Origin: CBDDCX01 sp965226925 | Lineage (GTDB): Bacteria; Gemmatimonadota; Gemmatimonadetes; Longimicrobiales; Gaopeijiaceae | Assembly: GCA_965226925.1 (NCBI GenBank) | Contig: CBDDEN010000007.1 | Span: 248,001-312,000, forward strand | Reading direction: 5' to 3' | Length of the DNA: 64,000 nucleotides | Shown here: piece by piece, positions 35,805-44,205 of the stretch | Numbering within the stretch: position 1 is the first letter of the stretch | Layout: every line of letters begins with the position of its first letter | Notes under the pieces: model-generated | What the model was told of the DNA's origin: nothing | The model's database searches: none | The model's input: only the letters and a program-made list of their open reading frames with translations | Translations under genes and position numbers: made by a program

Positions 35805-36011
35805 CTACGCTCTCGGTTGCTCCAGAACGAGGCTCTTGTCACACATACCGCACGTCAGCCAAACGCGCCGTCGAACGTATGACACGTCCGTTCGCGGGGA
35901 TATCGCCGTTCGATCGAGACGCGACGAGCAACTCGGGCATGTCGGAACGGTGCCGGCCGCGAGGGCGGCCCGGATCTTTGCCCGCTCGGCTGGATCGAAG
36001 TCGTCACTCAT
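35805..36011 (-). CDS. Small zinc-ribbon protein
   Basis: 68 residues starting at an ATG at 36011 (MSDDFDPAERAKIRAALAAG). Two CxxC-type pairs, CPSC and CGMC, separated by ~30 residues, make a zinc ribbon. No other domain. Longer in-frame sequence upstream is Pro/Ser-rich and includes the GA repeat, so is unlikely to be coding. Possibly co-transcribed with the PorV-like gene 62 nt downstream. Function not recognised. Confidence 0.6.
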   Translation of the reverse strand: MSDDFDPAERAKIRAALAAGTVPTCPSCSSRLDRTAISPRTDVSYVRRRVWLTCGMCDKSLVLEQPRA

Positions 36012-36140
36012 CTCACCAAGGATCCTCGGCTCGCTCGGGGTGTCAGGGGCTTCGATCAGGCGGAATTGAGGCTGAGGCCTGGGATGGGCGCAAGGTCCTT
36101 CCTCAACCTTTGGGGACGGTTGGGGGTCGTCTGGGCAGGG

Positions 36141-36162
36141 CGGAGAGAGAGAGAGAGAGAGC
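36141..36162. repeat. GA dinucleotide microsatellite
   Basis: About ten consecutive GA units between the zinc-ribbon gene and the DUF5916 gene. It is about 100 bp upstream of the latter's start and could vary in length. Confidence 0.85.
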
Positions 36163-36259
36163 CGAACGTCAGAACTCTCGTATCGCCCCCGGATTCGGTA
36201 AATTGAACGGCTCAACAGTCACCTGGCCGGCCGATACGAGTGGTCCATAGCGGAATCCG

Positions 36260-38659
36260 ATGATCCCAGTACTCTTCGCGATCCTCCAGATCAGCAGTTC
36301 TTCGGCTCCGGCCGACGTCACGTCGTCTCGTTCATCGGCTGTCGAATACGACGGCTCCGCGGGTCAGACACAGATCGCTACGCCACGTTTTGTGAGCCCG
36401 GACGTGAGCGTGGACGGCCGGGTCGATGAGGCGATCTGGGACGGTGCTGCCGTCCTGACCGGCTTCACGCAGTATGACCCTTCTGAGGGGATTCCCGCTT
36501 CGGAGAGAACAGAGGTGCGGGTCTTCGTTACGGATGACGCGGCCTATTTCGCGATAAAGGCGTTCGACTCGGACCCCTCCGGGATTCGCGCGACGATGGC
36601 CGAGCGCGACGAGTTGACGCGCTCCGATGACTACGTGCGCGTCATCCTGGACACCTTCAACGACCAGAGACGCGCCTACGCGTTCTCGGTGAATCCGTTC
36701 GGGGTCCAGGAGGACGGGATCTGGCTCGAAGGAGGGAGCGGCGGCCGTAGCGGTCGGGGTGCCGGAGGCGGTGGTGTGACCGGCGGCTTCTCTCGTCCAC
36801 CCATCGACGATAATCCGGACTTCATCTGGGAGTCCGGAGGGCGCCTCACCCACCAGGGATACGAGGTCGAGCTGAGGATCCCGTTCAAGAGTGTCCGGTT
36901 CGCCGACGAGCCCGTCCAGTCGTGGGGTCTCCAGGTGACTCGTAGGATTCAGCGAAACGGGTACCAGGAGTCGTGGGCGCCGAGTTTCGCGAATCAGCCC
37001 AACAAGCTTCAGGAGGCCGGTCAGTTGCTGGCGCTCCGGGACCTCGATCCGGGCCTGTTCCTCGAGATCAATCCGGTGGTCACGGGCAGTCTGAACGGCG
37101 CGCTCGACGACAACGACGAGTTCTTGCGGGCCGATCCGACCGGCGACTTCGGCGTCAATGTCACGTATGGACTCACGTCCAATCTGACGTTGGATGGCAC
37201 CGTCAATCCGGACTTCAGTCAGGTGGAGGCCGACGCCGGACAGATCGCGGTCAATGAGCGATTCGCTCTGTTTTTCCAGGAGAAGCGTCCGTTCTTCCTC
37301 GAGGGGACCGAGATCTTCGGACTTCCGCGACAACTCGTCTTCACACGTACCATCGTCGATCCCATGACGGGGGCGAAGCTCACCGGCAAGGTGGGTGGGG
37401 CCAACCTCGGCTATTTGGGTGCGGTGGATGAGGTTGGTGATGGCGGCGACACGTACGTCAACTTGGTACGACTCCGGCAGGACCTCGGGGCCGCGTCCAC
37501 GGTTGGTGCGATCTACACGGATCGGACTCGGAGCAGCGACGACTTCAACCGGGTCACGGGCGTGGATGGGCGTTTCGTCTTGGCCCGGAGCTACACGCTG
37601 CAGGTCCAGGGTGCCGGGAGCTGGGACCGGAACGGGGGAGAAGGCTCGACCGACACCGGGGGCTTGCTCTACGTCCAGTTGGCCAGGGCCGGACGAGGTC
37701 TGACCTTCAGCGCGCTCTTCGAGGATCTGAGCACACACTTCCGACCGGAGAGTGGGTACATCCAACGCTTGGCCGAGGCGCACTCGCAGACCCGAGTGGC
37801 TTACAGCTGGTACGGCGGGCGGGGAGCTCTTGTGGAGCGCTGGGGCCCGAACCTCAATGTACAAGCGTACTGGGATCACGACGCGTTTTGGGATGGGAAC
37901 CTCTGGGAGGAGGCCGAGGTCGAGCTCACGATGAGCCTTTCGCTGAGAAACAACATCAGCGTGTGGCTCACGGCCCGGCGATCGGAGTTTTCGGGGGCGG
38001 CAGCCGACTACGACGGGCTCGTTACGCGCCCCGGGGGCGTGGCGGAGCCGTTCCTTCCGAACCGGGACCTCTTCAGTGGACTGAAGAGCTTCCGGGTCTT
38101 CTCGTATGCCAGCGGATGGCAGACGCTGCGTGGTCGGATCAGTGCCGAATTCAAGGAAGTGCCGATCTTCTACAGGAGCACGGGCGCGCCCGTGGATGTC
38201 GCCGACAGTTGGGGTGGGGAGGTGTCTCTGACTCTCCTCCCCTCGCGCTTCCTTTCCGTGGAGGCTGCCGTGCGGCACGCCGTGCTCAATCGGAAGCTGG
38301 ACGGGTCACGCTACTCCCGCGCCACCATTCCTCGAATCAACGCTCAGTACCAGTTCAGCCGTGCTCTCTTCTTGAGGAGCACGGTGGAGTACGCCAGCGC
38401 GGAGCTGGGGGACCTCACGGATCCGGTGTACGGCCTGCCGCTCGAGTCCTGTGACGAGGACGGGTGCGACCTTCTCGGCGGATCGTCGAACAACGGCATC
38501 CTGGTGGAGGCGCTCATTTCGTACGAGCCGTCGCCCGGCACCGTGTTCTTCTTCGGCTACACACGACAGATGGAAGACTCGCGCCGCTTCGGTTTCGAAG
38601 CCGTACAGCCGACGGCCGACGGCCTGTTCGCCAAGCTCAGCTACCGGTTCCGCCGGTAA
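36260..38659 (+). CDS. DUF5916/CBM9-like outer-membrane protein
   Basis: 799 residues. A short N-terminal signal-like region is followed by a CBM9-like domain (SPDVSVDGRVDEAIWDGAAVLTGFTQYDP through AFSVNPFGVQEDGIWLEG), then the DUF5916 region with FSQVEADAGQIAVNERFALFFQEKRPFFLEGTEIF and a C-terminal run of beta strands ending in the aromatic KLSYRFRR, typical of an outer-membrane barrel. These proteins are abundant in Gemmatimonadota and Bacteroidota; the ligand is not established. Monocistronic. Confidence 0.87.
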   Translation: MIPVLFAILQISSSSAPADVTSSRSSAVEYDGSAGQTQIATPRFVSPDVSVDGRVDEAIWDGAAVLTGFTQYDPSEGIPASERTEVRVFVTDDAAYFAIKAFDSDPSGIRATMAERDELTRSDDYVRVILDTFNDQRRAYAFSVNPFGVQEDGIWLEGGSGGRSGRGAGGGGVTGGFSRPPIDDNPDFIWESGGRLTHQGYEVELRIPFKSVRFADEPVQSWGLQVTRRIQRNGYQESWAPSFANQPNKLQEAGQLLALRDLDPGLFLEINPVVTGSLNGALDDNDEFLRADPTGDFGVNVTYGLTSNLTLDGTVNPDFSQVEADAGQIAVNERFALFFQEKRPFFLEGTEIFGLPRQLVFTRTIVDPMTGAKLTGKVGGANLGYLGAVDEVGDGGDTYVNLVRLRQDLGAASTVGAIYTDRTRSSDDFNRVTGVDGRFVLARSYTLQVQGAGSWDRNGGEGSTDTGGLLYVQLARAGRGLTFSALFEDLSTHFRPESGYIQRLAEAHSQTRVAYSWYGGRGALVERWGPNLNVQAYWDHDAFWDGNLWEEAEVELTMSLSLRNNISVWLTARRSEFSGAAADYDGLVTRPGGVAEPFLPNRDLFSGLKSFRVFSYASGWQTLRGRISAEFKEVPIFYRSTGAPVDVADSWGGEVSLTLLPSRFLSVEAAVRHAVLNRKLDGSRYSRATIPRINAQYQFSRALFLRSTVEYASAELGDLTDPVYGLPLESCDEDGCDLLGGSSNNGILVEALISYEPSPGTVFFFGYTRQMEDSRRFGFEAVQPTADGLFAKLSYRFRR

Positions 38660-38731
38660 GGGTCGTTGCTCGCCCTCTGAGGGCGTGCTATCGTCCCATT
38701 GCTGGAATCAATTGACCCGATGTGAGGCTGA

Positions 38732-38947
38732 GTGGCGAAAGAAGCGATTGAGATCGAAGGGACCGTGAGCGAGGTCCTCCCCAACGCCAAGTTCCGGGTG
38801 GAGTTGGAGAACGGACACGAAATATTGGCGTACCTCTCCGGTAAAATGAGGCAGCACTACATCCGGGTTCTCGAGGGCGATCGGGTCAAGGTCGAGATGT
38901 CGCCCTACGACCTCAGCAAAGGCCGCGTGACCTACCGGTACAAGTAG
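38732..38947 (+). CDS. infA: Translation initiation factor IF-1
   Basis: 71 residues, the normal length. An S1-like OB fold with IEIEGTVSEVLPNAKFRVELENGHEILAYLSGKMRQHYIRVLEGDRVKVEMSPYDLSKGRVTYR, almost the family consensus. It binds the ribosomal A site during initiation. The start is a GTG. It stands alone, away from the ribosomal protein operon where infA often lies. Confidence 0.96.
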   Translation: MAKEAIEIEGTVSEVLPNAKFRVELENGHEILAYLSGKMRQHYIRVLEGDRVKVEMSPYDLSKGRVTYRYK

Positions 38948-38955
38948 ACGCGTCT

Positions 38956-39683
38956 TCAGGCCTGGGCGTACATCCGCAGTTGCTCCACCTGCTTCGGCTG
39001 TCCAAGGACGATCATCTCGTCACCCGGGTCCAGTCGTGTATCTGCCACGGGGTTGAACACGAACTGATGGGTCTGGTCCGTCTGCTTCCTCACCGCGATG
39101 ACGATCAAGCCGGTCTCTTGGGGTATGCGGGCCTCCATGAGCTTGAGGCCCGCAAGCTTCGCGTCGGGACCGATGGCAGCCTGCTCGAACCGGAGTTCCA
39201 GCCCGTCTGAACGGGTTGCGATATCGAGGAAGGCCACCACCTCGGGGCGGAGAAGCATGGAGGCCATGCGAATGGCTCCGCTGACGTTGGGACTCACGAC
39301 ATGCGCTCCTCCATGACCTGGCGTCCCGTCCGTCCGCACCCACAAAGGACGATATGGTCCTGCAATGCCGCTATGCTACGCATGATCTTGCGTCTCCTTC
39401 TGACGTGACTCAGATCGAATTCGACGATGAACGAGGTGATGAGGGCGAACCAGACGCCGATTCCGGTGATGCCGGCCGCGAGGAGCCCCATCGTGAAGTC
39501 CCGGCCGAGGTCGGTGAGAGGCTCTACCTCTCTGAAGCCCACCGCCGTGATGGTGATTACGCTCATGTAGAGCGCGTCATGGAGTTCCCAACCTTCAATG
39601 ATCGCGTAGCCGACGGTGCCTACGAGGCTGAGCCCCACCAGGTACGCCATTTCTCCTAGGAAGCGCGGGACGAACAGGCGCAT
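38956..39683 (-). pseudogene. Potassium channel with RCK domain, internal deletion and frameshift
   Basis: The N-terminal part (39683-39294) has a two-helix ion channel with selectivity filter ITITAVGF, and begins an RCK/TrkA-N domain (HIVLCGCGRTGRQVMEE). It then hits TGA. The next frame resumes with GAHVVSPNVSGAIRMASMLLRPEVVAFLD, the end of TrkA-N, and a complete TrkA-C domain to 38956. In the family about 90 residues, most of the nucleotide-binding fold, lie between these points; they are missing. The junction is at about 39300-39308. Probably non-functional unless the assembly is wrong. Confidence 0.78.
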
Positions 39684-39781
39684 CGCTCAGTGGCCTCCTG
39701 AACAGGGTTGAATGAAGTCCCGGTGAACCATGAATGCCATGAGAAGCTAGGCAGGATGCGGGTTTTCGGCCAATTTTCTCC

Positions 39782-39810
39782 TTGACGCCCCGTAGGGGGA
39801 GGCTTACCGT
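39782..39810 (+). promoter_or_regulatory. Sigma-70 promoter of HU gene with operator-like spacer
   Basis: TTGACG (39782-39787), 17-bp spacer, TACCGT (39805-39810). The spacer carries one arm of a 14-bp perfect inverted repeat. Predicted start near 39817, giving a ~150-nt leader. Confidence 0.5.
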
Positions 39811-39905
39811 AGACCAGACCGAAGCTCGCCGGAAATAGTCGCGGCCCATTTGTCCCGGGATTGCTCGCGAGAAAGGCCCGAGGCGCGAGGATCCCCCTAC
39901 GGGGC
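39787..39905. repeat. 14-bp inverted repeat pair flanking HU leader
   Basis: GCCCCGTAGGGGGA at 39787-39800 and its exact reverse complement at 39892-39905, 91 bp apart. Each arm is itself near-palindromic (CCCC-GTA-GGGG). The first arm overlaps the promoter spacer, the second is in the leader of the HU gene. Confidence 0.8.
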
Positions 39906-39966
39906 TCGATGAAGGCCGGCAGAGGCCGCGATCCGTAACTCATCACATTTCATGAGGAGAACCGCA

Positions 39967-40248
39967 ATGAACAAATCCGATCTGGTAGACGCCCTTGCCG
40001 ACCGAGCCGGCATGACCAAGGCTGACGCCTCTCGGGCCATCGACGCACTCTTCGGCTCAAAGGGCATCGTTGCCGGAGCGCTGAGGAGGGACACACGCGT
40101 CCAGATTACAGGCTTTGGCACGTTCGAGGCGAAGCACCGTAAGGCCCGCATGGGCCGGAACCCTCGCACGGGCGCCACGATTCACATTCCGGCCTCCAAG
40201 ACCCCCGGCTTCCGTGCCGGCAAAGGTCTCAAGGACGCCATTCAGTAG
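39967..40248 (+). CDS. hup: HU family DNA-binding protein
   Basis: 93 residues, standard HU length. It shows MNKSDLVDALADRAGMTKADASRAIDAL, the hydrophobic core ITGFGTFEAKHRKARMGRNPRTGATIHIPASKTPGFRAGKGLKDAI with the DNA-binding arm around RNPRTG. It bends and compacts DNA. Start at the ATG at 39967, preceded by ATGAGGAGAACCGCA; an in-frame ATG at 39952 is less likely. It has its own promoter with an unusual inverted repeat. Confidence 0.95.
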   Translation: MNKSDLVDALADRAGMTKADASRAIDALFGSKGIVAGALRRDTRVQITGFGTFEAKHRKARMGRNPRTGATIHIPASKTPGFRAGKGLKDAIQ

Positions 40249-40295
40249 GAACTGCCCAGCGGGCTAGCCCCCCTGAGGATATAGGATCTTCCGTT

Positions 40296-41912
40296 TCAGC
40301 GCCGTGGGTCCTCGGATCCACGGGCCCGTGGCCGTGTCCCTCCACGACCCGCGGGCTTGCCACCCTTGCTCCCGGCACCGCGATCGTAGTCCACGCGGGT
40401 GCTGCGTCCCCGGATGCTCAGGCCGTTCACCGCTTTGATCACCTTCTCGGCCTCGGTGGGCCGTACCTCCACCAACGAGAAGGTCTCGCGAATCTCGATC
40501 TTCCCGAACTGGGAGCCGTCTACTCCGGACTCGCCCGCCAGCGTGCCCAGGAGGCTTCCGGGACTCACGCCCTCCTTCTCTCCGATGCTGACGAAGAGAC
40601 GTGTCCAGCCGTCGGTTCCCGTCGCCTGCTCGGCACGGGCCTTTGCCGCGGGGTGGCGGGCCGTCGGGGTGCCTTCGGAGGTTGAGGCGCCGGGCTTGGA
40701 CAGCAGGGCAAGGGCGGCGGCAGCGAGTTCCTGAGGGCTGAAGCGCTCCAGGAGCGGCTCCAGAATCAAGAAGTGGGGCGCGAGGTCTTCTCGTTTGGCC
40801 GCATCCACCAATCGTTGCCGGACCTCGTCGATACGGTCCTCCACCACGGAGGGCGGGGGTGGCAGAGGACGGACCCCGTATCCGGCTCGGCGAGCCGTGT
40901 CCCGAAAGTGGGGGACCTCTCGTGAGATGAGCACGACCGTACCCTCGCCGCCTCCCCCGTGACGCCGATCCAGCGTGTCCATGTCGGGCGGGCAGTCGAG
41001 ACTGACGATATGGACGCCTTGCACAGAGGGAAGCTTAGCCAGTGCGTCACGGGCCTCGAGCGGCGCCACGGATAACCAGACCGGAACAGCTTCGTCGCCG
41101 GGGGCTCCGGCCAGGTAACCGTGAAGGGCGAAGAAGTCCGCGACGTCCGCGACGCGATCCTCCGAGCGGCAGTAGACCAAAACGTGCCGGGCTTCGTCCG
41201 CGAGGAGTTCCGCGACGAGGCTGAGGAGCCCCCCAACTTTGTCTTCGGGTGTGATCCGGAAACGCAGCTCCCCTCGGGCCGGCGTCTTTCCGGCGGGTTC
41301 GTGGGACACGGGCCGGGGTGGGACCTGGACAGCTTTGGGCACGTGCGCAGAGACCAGCGCTTCGACGGCTTCCGTGACGGGCAGCCCGAGGACGATTCGT
41401 TGGATGCCCGCTGGCAGGTACCCGAAGACGGTGCTAGACGCATCCAGGCCGCCGGCCGCCTCGATGGCGCTGGCGCCGTCGACGACCACGCTTTGGACGC
41501 CTTCGAGCGTGAGCTGAGAGCCGTCCACCGCCGCCCTGATGTCTTGTGCGGTGCCGAAGAGGACATCCGATCGCTCCGGGAGCGCCCAAGTGCCTCCCAG
41601 CGCTCCGACCGTGTGGCCCGTGGCCAGGGCGATCCGTCCCAGCGATTCGGCGAGAGCGGTGGCCGCTTCGCTCGTGGCCGTGAGGACCACGGCTCCGGGT
41701 CGTCCTGCCCCGACTTCGATGCGGTCCAGGAGTGTAATGCCGTACGCGACCAGGGTGCCGGCCCCGGGTCCGACGGCCCCGAGGAGATTGTTGCCCCGGC
41801 GCATCACCGGGACGGCTGCGAGCTGGAACTCGGTGGGCTCCTCGAGCCCCTCTGCTGCCAGCGCCTCGACGAGTTCGGGCCTTACGCCGAGGTCCTCGAA
41901 GGAGTGGCTCAC
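40296..41912 (-). CDS. Degenerate DEAD-box protein with DbpA RNA-binding domain
   Basis: 538 residues with DEAD-box layout. The Q motif is kept (SFEDLG...EEPTEFQLAAVPVMRRG) and so is the C-terminal DbpA-type RRM (WTRLFVSIGEKEGVSPGSLLGTLAGES...VEVRPTEAEKVIKAVNGLSIRGRSTRVDYDRG). But motif I reads VGPGAGTLVA with no P-loop Lys, motif II is VVDGASAIE instead of DEAD, and SAT and the motif VI arginine finger region are absent. It cannot be an ordinary ATPase; it may act as an RNA-binding scaffold. GTG start overlaps the stop of the upstream gene (GTGA). Confidence 0.82.
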   Translation of the reverse strand: MSHSFEDLGVRPELVEALAAEGLEEPTEFQLAAVPVMRRGNNLLGAVGPGAGTLVAYGITLLDRIEVGAGRPGAVVLTATSEAATALAESLGRIALATGHTVGALGGTWALPERSDVLFGTAQDIRAAVDGSQLTLEGVQSVVVDGASAIEAAGGLDASSTVFGYLPAGIQRIVLGLPVTEAVEALVSAHVPKAVQVPPRPVSHEPAGKTPARGELRFRITPEDKVGGLLSLVAELLADEARHVLVYCRSEDRVADVADFFALHGYLAGAPGDEAVPVWLSVAPLEARDALAKLPSVQGVHIVSLDCPPDMDTLDRRHGGGGEGTVVLISREVPHFRDTARRAGYGVRPLPPPPSVVEDRIDEVRQRLVDAAKREDLAPHFLILEPLLERFSPQELAAAALALLSKPGASTSEGTPTARHPAAKARAEQATGTDGWTRLFVSIGEKEGVSPGSLLGTLAGESGVDGSQFGKIEIRETFSLVEVRPTEAEKVIKAVNGLSIRGRSTRVDYDRGAGSKGGKPAGRGGTRPRARGSEDPRR

Positions 41913-42211
41913 GTAGGGTTCCCGGAGCCCCGTCCACCCGCGTCGCCCGGCTCGTACGGCAGCTCGGTCAGGAACTTCTGGATTTCGTAGTCCATGCGGG
42001 AGGTGCGTAGCCGATCACTCGACGCCACGACGTCCGTATAGGGGCCGTGACGGTGGGCGGAGAGGGTCACAGTGCCCTCTCCCCCCGTGTACGTCGCGCT
42101 GTGAGCCGAGCCCTTCGACTTCGTGAGGCCGATCCACTCGGGAAGGAGCTCCTCCGCCTTCGAAAGTACCTCGGCCGGGGAGAGGGCCGTCTTACGCTGA
42201 TATCCTGCCAT
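41909..42211 (-). CDS. Hypothetical protein coupled to degenerate DEAD-box gene
   Basis: 100 residues starting MAGYQRKTALSPAEVLSKAEELLPEWIGLTKSKGS. One predicted helix, then a beta-rich part (HSATYTGGEGTVTLSAHRHGPYTDVVASSDRLRTSRMDYEIQKFLTEL). No signal peptide. Its TGA overlaps the GTG of the degenerate DEAD-box gene by 4 nt, suggesting joint expression. Family not recognised. Confidence 0.6.
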   Translation of the reverse strand: MAGYQRKTALSPAEVLSKAEELLPEWIGLTKSKGSAHSATYTGGEGTVTLSAHRHGPYTDVVASSDRLRTSRMDYEIQKFLTELPYEPGDAGGRGSGNPT

Positions 42212-42263
42212 GAGATGTCCTTCTGTGTCGACCGGTGCGGCGCCTTCGGTGCCTTGCGCGATA

Positions 42264-42851
42264 CTATGTCAGACCTGCCGTCTCCAAGAGCCTTCGAAGG
42301 TCGTCGATCCGGCGCGGACCTTCAAGACTCCTGGAGCCGATGAGGAGGGTGGGTGTAACTCCGATGCCCTCCGCCAGCGCCCGTCGTCTCAACTCCACGA
42401 CTTCGTCCGCGTGCCGGTCCACGTCGAGCACGGCCTTCGTTTCCGTCCGATCGAGACCGAGGCCGACCGCCAGACTCACGAGAACATCGACCCGCCCGAT
42501 GTCGGCTCCCAGTTCGAACCTCGCCTTGAATAGCGCTTCGTGCATCTGGCCTTCCAGGCCCTTCTCCGCCGCGTGAAGCCGCAACTCGTGTGCCTTTCTG
42601 CTCCAGGGAGTGAAGTCGGGCGCGGCGAAGTCGAAGTCCATGTCGGCCCCCAGGTCGATCGTGGATCGCCGATAGCGCCGCCACTGCGGGCTTTTTGCAT
42701 CCAGTAGGCTCTCGGGTGGTGGTCGGAGTTCGAACGGGTGGCGGACGACCGCCACGTTCGGCGGCAGAAGCCGACCCAACTGGAGGTCCGTCAGGTAGGA
42801 TCCTGGATCGACGTAGTCGAAGTAGAAGACGACCTTTCCGTGTTCGTTCAC
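42264..42851 (-). CDS. DsbA/FrnE-like thioredoxin-fold protein
   Basis: 195 residues from the GTG at 42851. It has the FrnE-type DsbA fold: VVFYFDYVDPGSYLTDLQL at the N-terminus, HELRLHAAEKGLEGQMHEALFKARFELGADIGRVDVLVSLAVGLGL in the helical part, and the cis-proline loop GIGVTPTLLIG. The CxxC active site is replaced by DPGS, so it is not a normal disulfide oxidoreductase; FrnE/HCCA-isomerase relatives use glutathione-like substrates. It is divergent from the aminotransferase gene, with 90 bp between starts. Confidence 0.75.
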   Translation of the reverse strand: MNEHGKVVFYFDYVDPGSYLTDLQLGRLLPPNVAVVRHPFELRPPPESLLDAKSPQWRRYRRSTIDLGADMDFDFAAPDFTPWSRKAHELRLHAAEKGLEGQMHEALFKARFELGADIGRVDVLVSLAVGLGLDRTETKAVLDVDRHADEVVELRRRALAEGIGVTPTLLIGSRSLEGPRRIDDLRRLLETAGLT

Positions 42852-42941
42852 CCGTGCAAGCTGCCGCGCGCGGTGCGAGGGATCAACCTCGCAGGGGCGA
42901 GGCTTACTTGCTTGGTGGATGACCTCTCTCGATATTCCGGA

Positions 42942-44150
42942 ATGACATACAGCGAGAACATCTCCCAGCTCAGGCCATCGGCCACCATTGCCGTGAGCTC
43001 CTTGGCAAAACGCCTCAGGGCCGAAGGCCGCGACATCATCGACCTGAGCGCCGGCGAGCCCGACTTCGATACGCCCGAGTGGATCTCCGAAGCGGCTGTC
43101 GCGGGGATTCACGCCGGCAAAACGCGGTACACTCCCACCCCCGGCATGCCCGAGCTCAGGCGTGCCATCGCGGGGTACCTCGAGTCGGTGGCCGGTCGCC
43201 CCATCGACTGGGAGGGCGTGGTCGTCGGAAATGGCGCCAAGCAGTCCTTGTTCAACGCCATCTTCACCCTGTTCGGACCGGACGACGAGGTGCTGGTCGC
43301 GACTCCGTATTGGACGAGCTACCCGCAGATGGTCTCTCTGGCTCGGGCGGAGCCGGTGGCCGTAGCGGGGAGTCCGGATCGAAACTTCCTGCTGACTCCC
43401 GACGATCTCGACTCGGCGTTCACGGAGCGGACGAAGGGCCTGCTTCTGTGCTCACCGTGTAATCCCACGGGAGCGGTCTATTCCCAGGCGGAGCTCCAAG
43501 CGATTACCGAGTGGGCCAGGGACCGCGACGTGTGGCTGCTGGCCGACGAGATCTACCGTGAAATATACTTCGACGACGAGAGAGAGACGGCCCCCAGCAT
43601 CCTCGAGCTCCCACAGGCGTCGTTGGGACGGCATGTGCTCATCGACGGCCCATCGAAGGCCTTCGCAATGACGGGGTGGCGGATCGGCTTCTCGTTGTCG
43701 GACGTCGATACCGCGAAAAAGCTGAGCGCCCTCCAGAGCCATACCACTTCGAATGCGGCTGCACCGTCTCAGATGGCTGCGCTGAGTGCTTTCGGCGATC
43801 CGTCACGAGCCCGGGGAGCGGCCCAGGAGATGGTAAAGGCGTTTCGGCGCCGGCGTGATCTGGTCGTCGCCCTCCTGAGGGATCTCCTTCCGGACCTCCA
43901 GTTCGTGGAGCCTACCGGGGCGTTCTACTTCTTCATTCGGGTAGACTCGCTTTTCCAGAATGGAATTTCGGGCTCCGCCGATCTGTGTACCTGGTTTATC
44001 GAGGAGACCGGCGTGGCCATGGTCCCGGGCGTGGCCTTCGGAGACGACCGATACGTTCGCATCAGCTTCGCCACCTCGGACGAGTTGCTCCGGAAAGCCA
44101 TCGAGAGGGTCGCAGGCGCCGTGCGGGAGTCGGCGTCGGCCGGCGGTTGA
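42942..44150 (+). CDS. Class I/II PLP aminotransferase (aspartate aminotransferase-like)
   Basis: 402 residues, the usual length. Motifs include LSAGEPDFDTPEWI, YTPTPGMPELRRAIAGYL, NGAKQSLFNAIF, LCSPCNPTGAVYSQ, WLLADEIYREIYFD and the PLP lysine in GPSKAFAMTGWRIGFS. The C-terminus has ATSDELLRKAIERV. The order fits the subgroup I-beta aspartate aminotransferases. Start at the ATG at 42942 (MTYSENISQLRPSAT). Exact amino donor not determinable. Confidence 0.9.
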   Translation: MTYSENISQLRPSATIAVSSLAKRLRAEGRDIIDLSAGEPDFDTPEWISEAAVAGIHAGKTRYTPTPGMPELRRAIAGYLESVAGRPIDWEGVVVGNGAKQSLFNAIFTLFGPDDEVLVATPYWTSYPQMVSLARAEPVAVAGSPDRNFLLTPDDLDSAFTERTKGLLLCSPCNPTGAVYSQAELQAITEWARDRDVWLLADEIYREIYFDDERETAPSILELPQASLGRHVLIDGPSKAFAMTGWRIGFSLSDVDTAKKLSALQSHTTSNAAAPSQMAALSAFGDPSRARGAAQEMVKAFRRRRDLVVALLRDLLPDLQFVEPTGAFYFFIRVDSLFQNGISGSADLCTWFIEETGVAMVPGVAFGDDRYVRISFATSDELLRKAIERVAGAVRESASAGG

Positions 44151-44205
44151 CCCACCCGGCCACGTGCCAGGAACGGCCGAACGAGCCTGCCCACGATCCC
44201 CGACG

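Noticed and set aside
36141..36162. GA repeat as part of a longer zinc-ribbon protein
   Set aside because: The extension would encode Ser/Leu runs; the ATG at 36011 gives a compact CxxC protein.
36332..38278. A 648-codon open frame antisense to the DUF5916 gene
   Set aside because: No domain, signal or ribosome site; it arises from third-position GC bias of the true gene.
38671..38685. Hairpin CGCCCT-CTG-AGGGCG after the DUF5916 gene as terminator
   Set aside because: Stem is only 6 bp and no T-run follows.
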